Assembly: GCA_017466695.1 (NCBI GenBank) | Contig: JAFTTR010000002.1 | Span: 1-64,000 of the forward strand | Length of the DNA stretch: 64,000 nt | Direction of reading: 5' to 3' | Source of the DNA: Alphaproteobacteria bacterium | GTDB taxonomy: Bacteria > Pseudomonadota > Alphaproteobacteria > CAAHEQ01 > UBA3637 | Shown here: in pieces, positions 24,965 to 32,162 of the stretch | How positions within the stretch are numbered: position 1 is the stretch's first letter | Layout: the number at the start of each line of letters is the position of its first letter | Program-made: the position numbers and the translations under genes | The notes under the pieces: generated by a model | The model's database searches: none | What the model saw: only the letters and a program-made list of their open reading frames with translations | Told to the model about the DNA's origin: nothing

Positions 24965-26638
24965 ATGCAAATACAGTCGAAAAATTCTCAAAATACACTT
25001 CAAGCCCTTCCTGCTCTTAAAAAAATCTATAATTCACACTCGTTACAAGATTATTTTAGAGCAGAATTAAAAAATTTTAATACCCAAAATCATTCTTTTG
25101 TCGAAACAGATATTTTAATTGAAACAATTTTTGAAGAAACAAAAAGACTTTATGGGGAAACAATTGGAACAGCTATTTGCGACCAATTACGAACCTTCCC
25201 CGTTATGGAAACAGGAACTCACTTAGCATTTTTAAGAGATTATGACACACCTAAAAAATCAGATACCCGTTCTTTATTAAATCAAAATATTCTTATTTCT
25301 GCTGCATTAATGAAAACGGTGGGACAAAAATATCATATCGGATTTTATGGATCAAATGTCTCATTAGTCCACCCTTGTGGAGGTGGATACTTTCAATTAG
25401 GGGATGAGATTTTTCCCATTAACACCTCTAATGTTATAGGTAAAGGTGTTTTATATCAATCAGATAAAATATCTCCTCGTTTTTTTAACACCCAAATTTT
25501 ATCAACAGCAAAATTAAAAATGCTTCAGCATGTTTTAGATATTGCTGTTCAAGATGAAAATATACCTTATAGGGATAAATATCTAGTCACACAAAAAATT
25601 GTTTCTCAAGTTCTTCAAGGCGTTACACCTCAACATGTTGACACAGCATATCAAAATTTAAAAACCACAAAAAAAGACCTTATTCAAGATGCTTTTTCTT
25701 CTTTAAACTATTTAGCAAAAGAAGTTTATGGATATACATTTACTGATGTTGACACTCAATACAATGAACTTAAATCTATTTTTGAAAAAGAAGAGTTAAC
25801 CTCTTTATCTGATCAAGTTGCGCTTGTTCAAACCCAAACTGTGAATAAAGCCCTTCAAAACACTGGAATAAAGCACATAACTATTGATGGGACAGAAATA
25901 AGTCGCCAATTTTTAATCAAAGCACTTAAAAATAAAAACAGTGTTTGGTATAAGATTTTTTCAAATCCGGATCATTTTAACACATTTCAAAAAGAATTAA
26001 CAGGTATCAGAGCTGCTTGGAAAAATGAGGAATCACCTTTTGTCGGTGTTGGCAAAGAAAAAGGTGTTAGTAAATTTTTTAATATTCCATTACATGCCTT
26101 ATCTCATGATCCAAAAACTTTAATTGAATATTTGGAAAAGAAAAAAATCATTCCTTCCAGCGCCTTAATCTGTCTCATTTGTCAGACGGCGAATGTTTTA
26201 GCTCATGGAGGATTTTTCCAATCAACATATTCTTTAAAAATGAAAAAAGCATTTGAAAAAGTTTTAAATACAATAAATGAGCCTTTAAGAGCTAAAACAC
26301 TTTCAAAAATGCCTGTTGATTTTATGCTTTTAAGCTTGGGTGCTGTTGTTTCAAAAAAAACAGGGAAACCATTAAAACTTTCTGAAATAGCTCGTTTAAG
26401 TCCCAAGTCGAGATATGAAATTATTGAAAGCATTCCCAAGATAAGTGGGGCTAAGAGTGTATCAAACACCTTAAATATATTAAACCAATACTTAAATGAA
26501 ACAGCACCAGGCTATATCGAAGCTGAAGCTGCACGTAATCGTATTCAAAAACCAATTATTATCTTGAAGCATAATAAAATTTATCGTATATATGGATACA
26601 ATCTTAATACACTTCTTACAGGGAGAGGCTTATGTTAG
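24965..26638 (+). CDS. Unrecognised 557-aa protein in the peptide-salvage block
   Basis: No signal peptide and no clear membrane helix. The region 'GFYGSNVSLVHPCGGGYFQLGDEIFPI' (residues about 119-145) is Gly/Cys/His-rich and looks like an active-site or ligand-binding loop. The rest is helical, with several Lys-rich stretches. I do not recognise the family. It sits behind an Ile-rich attenuator and overlaps the VanX-type dipeptidase gene (ATGTTAG overlap), so the two are translationally coupled. A role in peptide or amino-acid use is inferred from context only. Confidence 0.75.
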   Translation: MQIQSKNSQNTLQALPALKKIYNSHSLQDYFRAELKNFNTQNHSFVETDILIETIFEETKRLYGETIGTAICDQLRTFPVMETGTHLAFLRDYDTPKKSDTRSLLNQNILISAALMKTVGQKYHIGFYGSNVSLVHPCGGGYFQLGDEIFPINTSNVIGKGVLYQSDKISPRFFNTQILSTAKLKMLQHVLDIAVQDENIPYRDKYLVTQKIVSQVLQGVTPQHVDTAYQNLKTTKKDLIQDAFSSLNYLAKEVYGYTFTDVDTQYNELKSIFEKEELTSLSDQVALVQTQTVNKALQNTGIKHITIDGTEISRQFLIKALKNKNSVWYKIFSNPDHFNTFQKELTGIRAAWKNEESPFVGVGKEKGVSKFFNIPLHALSHDPKTLIEYLEKKKIIPSSALICLICQTANVLAHGGFFQSTYSLKMKKAFEKVLNTINEPLRAKTLSKMPVDFMLLSLGAVVSKKTGKPLKLSEIARLSPKSRYEIIESIPKISGAKSVSNTLNILNQYLNETAPGYIEAEAARNRIQKPIIILKHNKIYRIYGYNLNTLLTGRGLC

Positions 26639-27249
26639 TTTTAAAAAAAATCGAAACACCTCATATTAAGTCAAATCTTTTTTATACAACAACACACAAT
26701 GCTTTTTACAAAGATATGTACACATCTTTTGGGTTAAAAGAAGCTCTTGTCCATCCTGAGCTTTACGAAAAATTAATTCAATTAGAGCCGATACTTGAAA
26801 AGCATAACCTCAACTTAATTATTTATGACGCCTTTCGTCCGTTAGAAGTTCAAAAGTTTATGTATGAAACAGCGCCTGCTTATTTAAAACCTTATATCGC
26901 CCCTCCTCCACAAGAAGATTCAAAACGTGGTTTTCATCCAAGAGGTGTTGCAATTGATTGTTATTTAACTGATTTAGAGGGAAATGAACTTGAATTTCCA
27001 ACAAAACCAGATGCCTTTTATGTCGGATATGAAAAGGATAAAAATTACCCTTCTTATTTAAAAAAATGCCATCGAGATTATTTTGGCTCAGATGTATCCC
27101 AAAAGGCTATAGCTCATCGAAAATTACTTGAAGACATGATGGTTGAAATTGGTCTTGAACCTCTGCCTCATGAGTGGTGGCATTTTAATTTAAAGGAAGC
27201 ATGGACTTATCCTCTTATTCCTTCCCTAAAAAATGTAAAAATTGAATAA
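26632..27249 (+). CDS. D-alanyl-D-alanine dipeptidase, VanX/DdpX type (M15)
   Basis: Zn peptidase that hydrolyses D-Ala-D-Ala or related dipeptides. The 205-aa protein carries the M15D signature: 'IYDAFRP' (Arg), 'RGFHPRGVAIDCYLTDLEG' with the zinc His and Asp, and 'PHEWWHFNL' with the catalytic Glu and third ligand His. No signal peptide, so it is cytoplasmic, like DdpX/VanX. GGAGAGG precedes the ATG, which overlaps the upstream stop. No VanA/VanH homologues are nearby, so cell-wall turnover or peptide salvage is more likely than glycopeptide resistance. Confidence 0.9.
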   Translation: MLVLKKIETPHIKSNLFYTTTHNAFYKDMYTSFGLKEALVHPELYEKLIQLEPILEKHNLNLIIYDAFRPLEVQKFMYETAPAYLKPYIAPPPQEDSKRGFHPRGVAIDCYLTDLEGNELEFPTKPDAFYVGYEKDKNYPSYLKKCHRDYFGSDVSQKAIAHRKLLEDMMVEIGLEPLPHEWWHFNLKEAWTYPLIPSLKNVKIE

Positions 27250-27256
27250 AAAGGGG

Positions 27257-27285
27257 TTGACATTTCTTTTTAAAAGGCATATTAT
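27257..27285 (+). promoter_or_regulatory. Promoter of leader 2
   Basis: Perfect TTGACA (27257-27262), a 17-base spacer and TATTAT (27280-27285). Confidence 0.8.
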
Positions 27286-27292
27286 TTTTCTT

Positions 27293-27355
27293 ATGATAAC
27301 AAAAACGATTAACTTCTTTGGTTTTTATTTTTACTCTTTTTACTTTAGAAAGTAA
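27293..27355 (+). CDS. Phe/Tyr-rich leader peptide (attenuator 2)
   Basis: A 20-codon ORF whose second half reads 'FFGFYFYSFYF': six Phe and three Tyr codons. Its ATG lies at the predicted transcription start. Stem 1:2 is 12 bp (27334-27345 with 27350-27361). Segment 27355-27362 can instead pair with 27411-27418, the 5' arm of the terminator. This matches pheA/pheST-type attenuation, where ribosomes stalled for charged tRNA-Phe prevent termination. Downstream is a 146-aa protein of unknown function, not a known aromatic-pathway gene. Confidence 0.75.
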   Translation: MITKTINFFGFYFYSFYFRK

Positions 27356-27410
27356 AAGGAGCGTTTTTTGTTAGCCAATTAATCAAAATCATTCATTTAA
27401 ACAAAAAATA

Positions 27411-27442
27411 GCTCTTTTCAATTGGAAAGGGTGTTTTTTTTA
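27411..27442 (+). terminator. Attenuator terminator 2
   Basis: Stem CTCTTTTC/GGAAAGGG with wobbles and T8; related in sequence to attenuator 1. Confidence 0.8.
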
Positions 27443-27462
27443 TTCAATAAGGGACAAAAAAA

Positions 27463-27903
27463 ATGATAGAACAAAGTCAAACTGAAAAATCCATTAAACG
27501 TGTCAACCAACTTTTAAAATCAAAAGTTGTTTACGACTATATGCTTTCGTTAATGGATGTTAAAAGTTTTATGTTCAAACGCTTACCCATTGAACGAAAA
27601 GAAAGAGAAGTCTATGATAAATCAAGACCAGAAATCCGTTCAAAAAATGCAAGAGAAAGTATGCACCGTTCACTTCTTATTCAAACAAAAGAAAAAGCTG
27701 AACTTGTTTCACTTTTAAAAAGTTCCAATTTATTAAGACACCAAGCAACAATGATTGTTTTGATTGATTATGGGGTTTACGTCAATAACAAAGATTTTGA
27801 AAAAAACCTTAATAATATTTCCCAACCCATAGCTTATAAATGTGGTGCTCAATCCTATCCAATGAAAATTCCAGCTGACAGAATAAGAGACTACACCTGT
27901 TAA
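27463..27903 (+). CDS. Unrecognised 146-aa basic protein under Phe/Tyr attenuation
   Basis: A soluble, Lys/Arg-rich, mainly helical protein ('VYDYMLSLMDVKSFMFKRLP' near the start). It has two Cys near the C-terminus and no signal peptide. No family recognised. Its position behind an aromatic-residue leader peptide suggests expression when charged tRNA-Phe or tRNA-Tyr is scarce. It is followed by another promoter-leader-terminator module rather than by a cotranscribed gene. Confidence 0.7.
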   Translation: MIEQSQTEKSIKRVNQLLKSKVVYDYMLSLMDVKSFMFKRLPIERKEREVYDKSRPEIRSKNARESMHRSLLIQTKEKAELVSLLKSSNLLRHQATMIVLIDYGVYVNNKDFEKNLNNISQPIAYKCGAQSYPMKIPADRIRDYTC

Positions 27904-27921
27904 CTTTTTTTTAAAACACTG

Positions 27922-27950
27922 TTGACAAGAGGGATTTTATTTGTTACTAT
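27922..27950 (+). promoter_or_regulatory. Promoter of leader 3
   Basis: Perfect TTGACA (27922-27927), a 17-base spacer and TACTAT (27945-27950). Confidence 0.8.
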
Positions 27951-27976
27951 AAAGAGAATTAAAACAAGGAGCAACT

Positions 27977-28036
27977 ATGTTTATAGTATCAAAACAACTT
28001 AAATCTAAACGTGAGGTGATTCATCTCCCGTTGTAA
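27977..28036 (+). CDS. Leader peptide 3
   Basis: A 19-codon ORF with a strong AAGGAG five bases upstream. Unlike leaders 1 and 2 it has no repeated residue; it is mixed and basic ('SKQLKSKREVIHLPL'). A perfect 9-bp pairing joins 27993-28001 inside the ORF with 28034-28042 at its stop codon, and a smaller GAGGTG/CATCTC hairpin is nested inside. Bases TCCCG near the end of the ORF could pair with CGGGA of the terminator. A translation-coupled attenuator is likely; what it senses is unknown. Confidence 0.6.
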   Translation: MFIVSKQLKSKREVIHLPL

Positions 28037-28073
28037 GTTGTTATCTATAAATAAAGGTTTAACAAGAAAAGAG

Positions 28074-28099
28074 CGGGATTTTTTAAATCTCGTTTTTTT
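28074..28099 (+). terminator. Attenuator terminator 3
   Basis: CGGGATTT/AAATCTCG stem with T7, between leader 3 and the GNAT gene. Confidence 0.8.
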
Positions 28100-28129
28100 A
28101 TTATTAAATAAGGAAAACGAAAGGTTCAA

Positions 28130-28969
28130 ATGACACATTCTTTTTTTAACTCACTTGCAAATAGACTTCTTTTTCAAGGATATCTTTCGAAAAAAGACGG
28201 CCATGAAATTAAAGAGGCCTCTTTTCATGTGCGCTTGTTAAAGAAAGAAGATGCCCTTAAGATGTTTGCCCTTTCTCAAAAAATTTATTCCTCTTTAAAA
28301 CCTGAGGAAAAAACATTTATTCACAAACATGAGGATATTTCTTATTATAAAAATATTACCGATGACAGATCAATGGCTTATATGGGTGTTTTTCATAAAG
28401 GAACACTTATTGGGATGTCCTATATTAAAATTTGCGCCGATTTACAAACTTTTTCAAATGAAATTCCAAACCAAACATCTCAAGCTTTTGACGATAATAG
28501 CTTTGTTGCCACTTTCGGTGGGGATTGTGTTTTACCAGCTTATAGAGGGAACAAACTCAATCAAATAATGGTACGAATTCGAAAAGAACTTGCTCAAAAA
28601 ATTGGTTGTCAAGAAGCTTATGCTATTATTGATCGTAATAATATCAATAATTTAACACCTTATTTTGCCAATCATTTTTCTTTAATTTCCTCTGGAATTG
28701 ACCCAACAGACAACGGTCCAATTTACACCATGCAAATTGGTTTAAAAAGATCAAACACTGGGAGAATACGTACGCCTTCTCAATTTGCTTTTGCCTCTGT
28801 TAAAGATAAAGAAAGGATAGATAATCTTTTGGCACAAAATTTTCAAGGTGTGCGATATGACACACTCTATCAAATAATGGAATTTATTCGAAAACCAACA
28901 CTTATATACACTCAAAAACGTGTTTTAGTAACTCATCCACAGCAAAGAAAGGATCTTCAATATGTTTAA
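28130..28969 (+). CDS. GNAT-fold acetyltransferase
   Basis: 279 aa. The GNAT core runs from about residue 25 to 205. Motif A is visible as 'DCVLPAYRGNKLNQIMV' (acetyl-CoA pyrophosphate loop R-G-N), followed by the 'AYAIIDRNNINNL' segment. The C-terminal about 75 residues are extra. It overlaps the aspartoacylase gene by 8 bases, so the two are coupled: an acetyltransferase paired with a deacylase. An N-acyl amino acid as shared substrate or product is a reasonable guess. AAAGG precedes the ATG. Confidence 0.78.
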   Translation: MTHSFFNSLANRLLFQGYLSKKDGHEIKEASFHVRLLKKEDALKMFALSQKIYSSLKPEEKTFIHKHEDISYYKNITDDRSMAYMGVFHKGTLIGMSYIKICADLQTFSNEIPNQTSQAFDDNSFVATFGGDCVLPAYRGNKLNQIMVRIRKELAQKIGCQEAYAIIDRNNINNLTPYFANHFSLISSGIDPTDNGPIYTMQIGLKRSNTGRIRTPSQFAFASVKDKERIDNLLAQNFQGVRYDTLYQIMEFIRKPTLIYTQKRVLVTHPQQRKDLQYV

Positions 28970-29813
28970 AGTTCACACATTTGAAAGTAACAATGCTGGC
29001 CCCCACATACTTATTCTTGGTGCTGTTCATGGAAATGAAATCGCAGGAACACTGGCTATTCAACAATTCATCCAACAATTTGAAACAAAAAAATTATCCC
29101 TTAAATCTGGGAAAATCACTTTTATTCCCACTGTAAATGAACAAGCGCAACTCTATGGCAGACGCTTTATGGATGAAAATTTAAACCGAGTTATGAAGTA
29201 TCACATCCATCCAGATACTTATGAGAAAAAAATTGCCAATCAACTCCTTTCTTATATTGAAAAAGCTGATATTCTACTTGATTTACATTCCACGCACTGC
29301 CCTGAAGACGAAGCTTTTGCTTTTATTGACTATCCAAATGAGAAAAATCTTGATTTTTTAAACATTGTTCCTGTTCAAACAGCCTTGGCTGGATGGCCTG
29401 AAATTTATAGGAACAATACTGAAATCGATAATTTTTCAACCGAGGAATATGCCCATCAAAAAGGAACAAACGCCTTGACGGTTGAATGTGGGTATCATAA
29501 AGACCTAAAAGCTGTCGAAATTGCAAAAAAAACCATCTCAAACACCTTGTCCCACTATGGTTTAATTGAAAAAGAAACGCCTCTTTTATGTGAGAAAAAA
29601 ATCATCACTTTATCCTCTTTTGTTGTAAAAGAAAAAGCTGGAACTCTTCAAAAAAACTTCAAGCACTTGGACCCAATTAAAAAAAATGACATTCTAGCCA
29701 CTTATGAAACAGGTGAAAAATTAGTTTCACCTCTAGATGGTTTCATCATTATGCCAAATCATCAAGCTGAAATTGGAGCTGAATGGTATTATTTAGGAAA
29801 AGAAAAGTCTTAA
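28962..29813 (+). CDS. Aspartoacylase/succinylglutamate desuccinylase family (M14-like)
   Basis: Zn-dependent hydrolase removing an acyl group from an N-acylated amino acid. Zinc ligands appear as 'GAVHGNE' (H and E) and the later His in 'DLHSTHC'. 'NLNRVM' matches the N-R substrate-binding motif, and 'VECGYH' matches the catalytic Glu segment. 283 aa is normal for the family. It is translationally coupled to the upstream GNAT and is the last gene before tRNA-Asn. Specificity (N-acetyl-Asp, N-succinyl-Glu or other) cannot be read. Confidence 0.88.
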   Translation: MFKVHTFESNNAGPHILILGAVHGNEIAGTLAIQQFIQQFETKKLSLKSGKITFIPTVNEQAQLYGRRFMDENLNRVMKYHIHPDTYEKKIANQLLSYIEKADILLDLHSTHCPEDEAFAFIDYPNEKNLDFLNIVPVQTALAGWPEIYRNNTEIDNFSTEEYAHQKGTNALTVECGYHKDLKAVEIAKKTISNTLSHYGLIEKETPLLCEKKIITLSSFVVKEKAGTLQKNFKHLDPIKKNDILATYETGEKLVSPLDGFIIMPNHQAEIGAEWYYLGKEKS

Positions 29814-29857
29814 AAATCAAGAGGAAATAAAAAAAATAAAAAAAAATAAAATTTTTC

Positions 29858-29886
29858 TTGCTTTTTGATTTAAAATAAGATAAAAG
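29858..29886 (+). promoter_or_regulatory. tRNA-Asn promoter
   Basis: TTGCTT (29858-29863), a 17-base spacer and TAAAAG (29881-29886). Confidence 0.55.
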
Positions 29887-29898
29887 AAATCTTGTTGT

Positions 29899-29973
29899 TC
29901 CAGCGTAGCTCAGTGGTAGAGCAATCGGCTGTTAACCGATCGGTCGTAGGTTCGAGCCCTACCGCTGGAGCCA
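29899..29973 (+). tRNA. tRNA-Asn (anticodon GTT)
   Basis: A 75-nt cloverleaf with acceptor TCCAGCG/CGCTGGA, anticodon loop CTGTTAA and encoded CCA. Its 3' end plus flank (29969-29984) is duplicated exactly at 30140-30155. Confidence 0.97.
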
Positions 29974-30155
29974 TTAAGAAAAGGTCCCTTTTGGGGTCTT
30001 TTTTTTATGCGTTCCTAGTGGGAGGGTGAGAACCGTCAAAGGTTCGCTCGCAAGCGTTAGCGTAGCGGACGGCGAGCGTCAGCGAGGCGGTCTGAATGAA
30101 ATGAAGACGAGGGATTTATCCCGAGCAGCCCTACGCTCAAGCCATTAAGAAAAGG
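29974..30155 (+). repeat. GC-rich unit ending in a copy of the tRNA-Asn 3' flank
   Basis: After the terminator comes a GC-rich tract (gcaagcgttagcgtagcgg, gaatgaaatgaag) that resembles the unit behind tRNA-Thr in style. It ends with 16 bases identical to 29969-29984, 171 bases after the first copy. A degraded acceptor-like agccctacgct lies just before it. Confidence 0.7.
29979..30008 (+). terminator. tRNA-Asn terminator
   Basis: AGGTCCC/GGGGTCT stem with wobbles, followed by T8. Confidence 0.8.
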
Positions 30156-30326
30156 ATAGATGGGTCTTGTGAACGCTATGATTCCAATGGAAAATTAAAG
30201 TCCATAGCGTACTGGAAAGAGGGCAAAGAAATCACTGAACCCGAATGTGAATCTCATGCTAAAAAGGTTACTTCACATACTAAAAAGATGAATATGTTGT
30301 GTGAAACGAATGTAAATCAGCGTTAA
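30156..30326 (+). pseudogene. Headless gene fragment, MORN/YwqK-like
   Basis: A 56-codon open tail with no start codon, ending at TAA 30324-30326. It reads 'CERYDSNGKLKSIAYWKEGK', a MORN-like 'Y..G.L.....Y..G' motif, then a Cys/Lys-rich tail. It starts directly at the duplicated tRNA-Asn 3' flank, so the 5' part was probably lost when something inserted or excised there. The family is inferred from one motif. Confidence 0.55.
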
Positions 30327-30349
30327 TTTATCCCCCTTCCCTAACGCTG

Positions 30350-30388
30350 TTCAAAGAGCCTCCTTTTTTAGGAGGCTCTTTTTTTATT
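30350..30388 (+). terminator. Terminator after the gene fragment
   Basis: AAAGAGCCTCC/GGAGGCTCTTT hairpin with a T-run. Confidence 0.92.
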
Positions 30389-30439
30389 GCCTAATCAAAA
30401 AATATCCTCTACTATGGTTTAAATAAAAAGGAGAGGCTT

Positions 30440-31213
30440 ATGTTATTTTCAAAAAAAATAAAAAAATTTTTTACGAAAACCATCATTTATGGGGGATTAC
30501 TTTTCTTAATTTTACAACTTTCCACTTGTTACCCAAGTATCGGTTATCCGTTTCGGATGATAATGCGTCCCATCAATCAATCTCTTTATGGCAAAAAAAC
30601 AAACGCACAATCCCCTATTTTGGAAGAAACATATACAGAGTATAAAGATCCTCACCCCAACCAAATATTAACCATTAATGGCTATAAAATTCAAAAAACA
30701 TTTGTTAAAATTTATCGTGCGACAGGGCGAGTTGTTTGGTTGGATCAAAATGATGCCCTTGTTAAATCTTGGTATTTAGCAGCAGGAAACACCAAAGTGG
30801 AAGGACTTTATGACAGCGTTGCACCCATTGATTTATCTCTTGTCTTTGGCAAAACAGCTGAAAAAGAGAATATTCAAAAAATTGATTTTGACCATTCTGA
30901 AAATTTTTTACATGCCTCTTATGACCCCAGCGATAACGTTTATTATGATAACGAAGATGTCACAAACATTCACGTCATATCAGCCTCTCGAACGATTAAA
31001 AGTGTGCTTAAAAATTTAAACCGCGGGGATATTATCTCTGTTGTTGGCTATTTGACTGATTGGCGTGGTACGGGGGAATTATCAGATGTAACTTTTGAAA
31101 CAGCAAGATACAAAGGAGAAGAATCAAAAATGATTATGGGTGGTCAAAAAGCTGGTCTATGCAAACAACTTTATTTAATGAAAATAACACTCAATGGGTA
31201 TGATTATGAATAA
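30440..31213 (+). CDS. Unrecognised N-terminally anchored protein
   Basis: 257 aa. One N-terminal hydrophobic helix (about residues 13-29) ends in 'LSTC', not an ideal lipobox. The mature domain is beta-rich. The segment 'NIHVISASRTIKSVLKNLNRGDIISVVGYLTDW' resembles, in my memory, a conserved family of proteobacterial membrane-anchored proteins with 'N-x-H-x-I-P/S-A ... GD-x-V-x-x-x-G-x-L', whose function is unknown. GGAGAGG precedes the ATG. It overlaps the HAD gene and is probably cotranscribed with it. Confidence 0.65.
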   Translation: MLFSKKIKKFFTKTIIYGGLLFLILQLSTCYPSIGYPFRMIMRPINQSLYGKKTNAQSPILEETYTEYKDPHPNQILTINGYKIQKTFVKIYRATGRVVWLDQNDALVKSWYLAAGNTKVEGLYDSVAPIDLSLVFGKTAEKENIQKIDFDHSENFLHASYDPSDNVYYDNEDVTNIHVISASRTIKSVLKNLNRGDIISVVGYLTDWRGTGELSDVTFETARYKGEESKMIMGGQKAGLCKQLYLMKITLNGYDYE

Positions 31214-32114
31214 GCTACAAAAACAATGGGAAAATATTTTAAAAAAAACATACAAAGCCCACATTGCTGATGTGGATGGGAATTTAACAAAAACAACTAT
31301 CAACGCCTCCTCACTTGAGTCTGATGTGATTTCTTTGATACAAAAACGGTTAGAAAGTGGCATTCCTTTTGGTATTTGTAGCGCCAGATCTTATGCAGAT
31401 AATCCCATGCTTATTAACATTAAAAATGATGTCCTTGGCCCATTATCAAATCAAGCAATTAAGAACTTTTTTATCTTCCCAGAACAAGGAGCGCTTGTGA
31501 TTTGTTTTTCAAAAAACAAAAAGAATGAAATAATAACGAAAGAGATTGATTTGGTTAAATATTTTAAAATCAAAGGAGCTAAAAATCTCTTTGATACAAC
31601 TTCACGAAAAGCACTTTTTGATGAAATTGTTACCTCTCTTGGTTTGCAAAATACACTTCAATACGTTGGAGATAAACGATATGGCTTTATTGCTCAACTA
31701 AAGGAGAAAGAAATTATCATTGATGCTCAGCATCAAGATAAAATCTTATATTTAACAAAAAAAATGAGTTCCTATGTTCAAAAAAATCACCCCTTATTTG
31801 AGGTCCTTTGCACCAGAAAATCCATTTATGTTACACTTAAAGGAGCGAATAAAGGGCTTTCTCTTCGGTATTTTGCAAAAAAATATCATTTAGAATTAGG
31901 TGAAATTGTGGGAACGGATGATCAAGGAACTTTTGAAGGCGTTGGTTTTCCCCTTATTTGCCATGAAGCAGGGTTTTCAACCAATATTTATGAAAAAGAA
32001 CGAACCTACCCCTTCCCTGTTTCAGTCATTGCAAAAAAAAGTGGCGTTGATGCCTGGCTCTTTTTAGAAGAACATCTAAAATATCAGGCGCCTTTCCCTC
32101 TCATTGACAAATAA
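31206..32114 (+). CDS. HAD-superfamily phosphatase
   Basis: Phosphoryl-transfer enzyme of the Cof or sugar-phosphatase branch. Motif I 'IADVDGNLT' (D-x-D-G-x-x-T) and motif IV 'GTDDQGTFEG' are visible, with 'KGLSLRYFAKKY' (motif III Lys region) between them. About 302 aa. Three in-frame ATGs (31194, 31200, 31206) overlap the upstream gene; 31206 has GGG at a workable distance. Substrate unknown. Confidence 0.78.
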   Translation: MNKLQKQWENILKKTYKAHIADVDGNLTKTTINASSLESDVISLIQKRLESGIPFGICSARSYADNPMLINIKNDVLGPLSNQAIKNFFIFPEQGALVICFSKNKKNEIITKEIDLVKYFKIKGAKNLFDTTSRKALFDEIVTSLGLQNTLQYVGDKRYGFIAQLKEKEIIIDAQHQDKILYLTKKMSSYVQKNHPLFEVLCTRKSIYVTLKGANKGLSLRYFAKKYHLELGEIVGTDDQGTFEGVGFPLICHEAGFSTNIYEKERTYPFPVSVIAKKSGVDAWLFLEEHLKYQAPFPLIDK

Positions 32115-32162
32115 TAACACACATGTTAATCTAAAAAAAGCGACAAGAAGGAGGATTTAAAT

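Noticed and set aside
26632-27249. Vancomycin-resistance locus
   Set aside because: Only a VanX-type dipeptidase is present; VanA, VanH and a VanRS pair are absent.
24772-28129. T-box riboswitches ahead of the three gene sets
   Set aside because: No specifier-loop architecture or T-box sequence is seen, and short ORFs with amino-acid runs and three-way pairing explain the leaders better.
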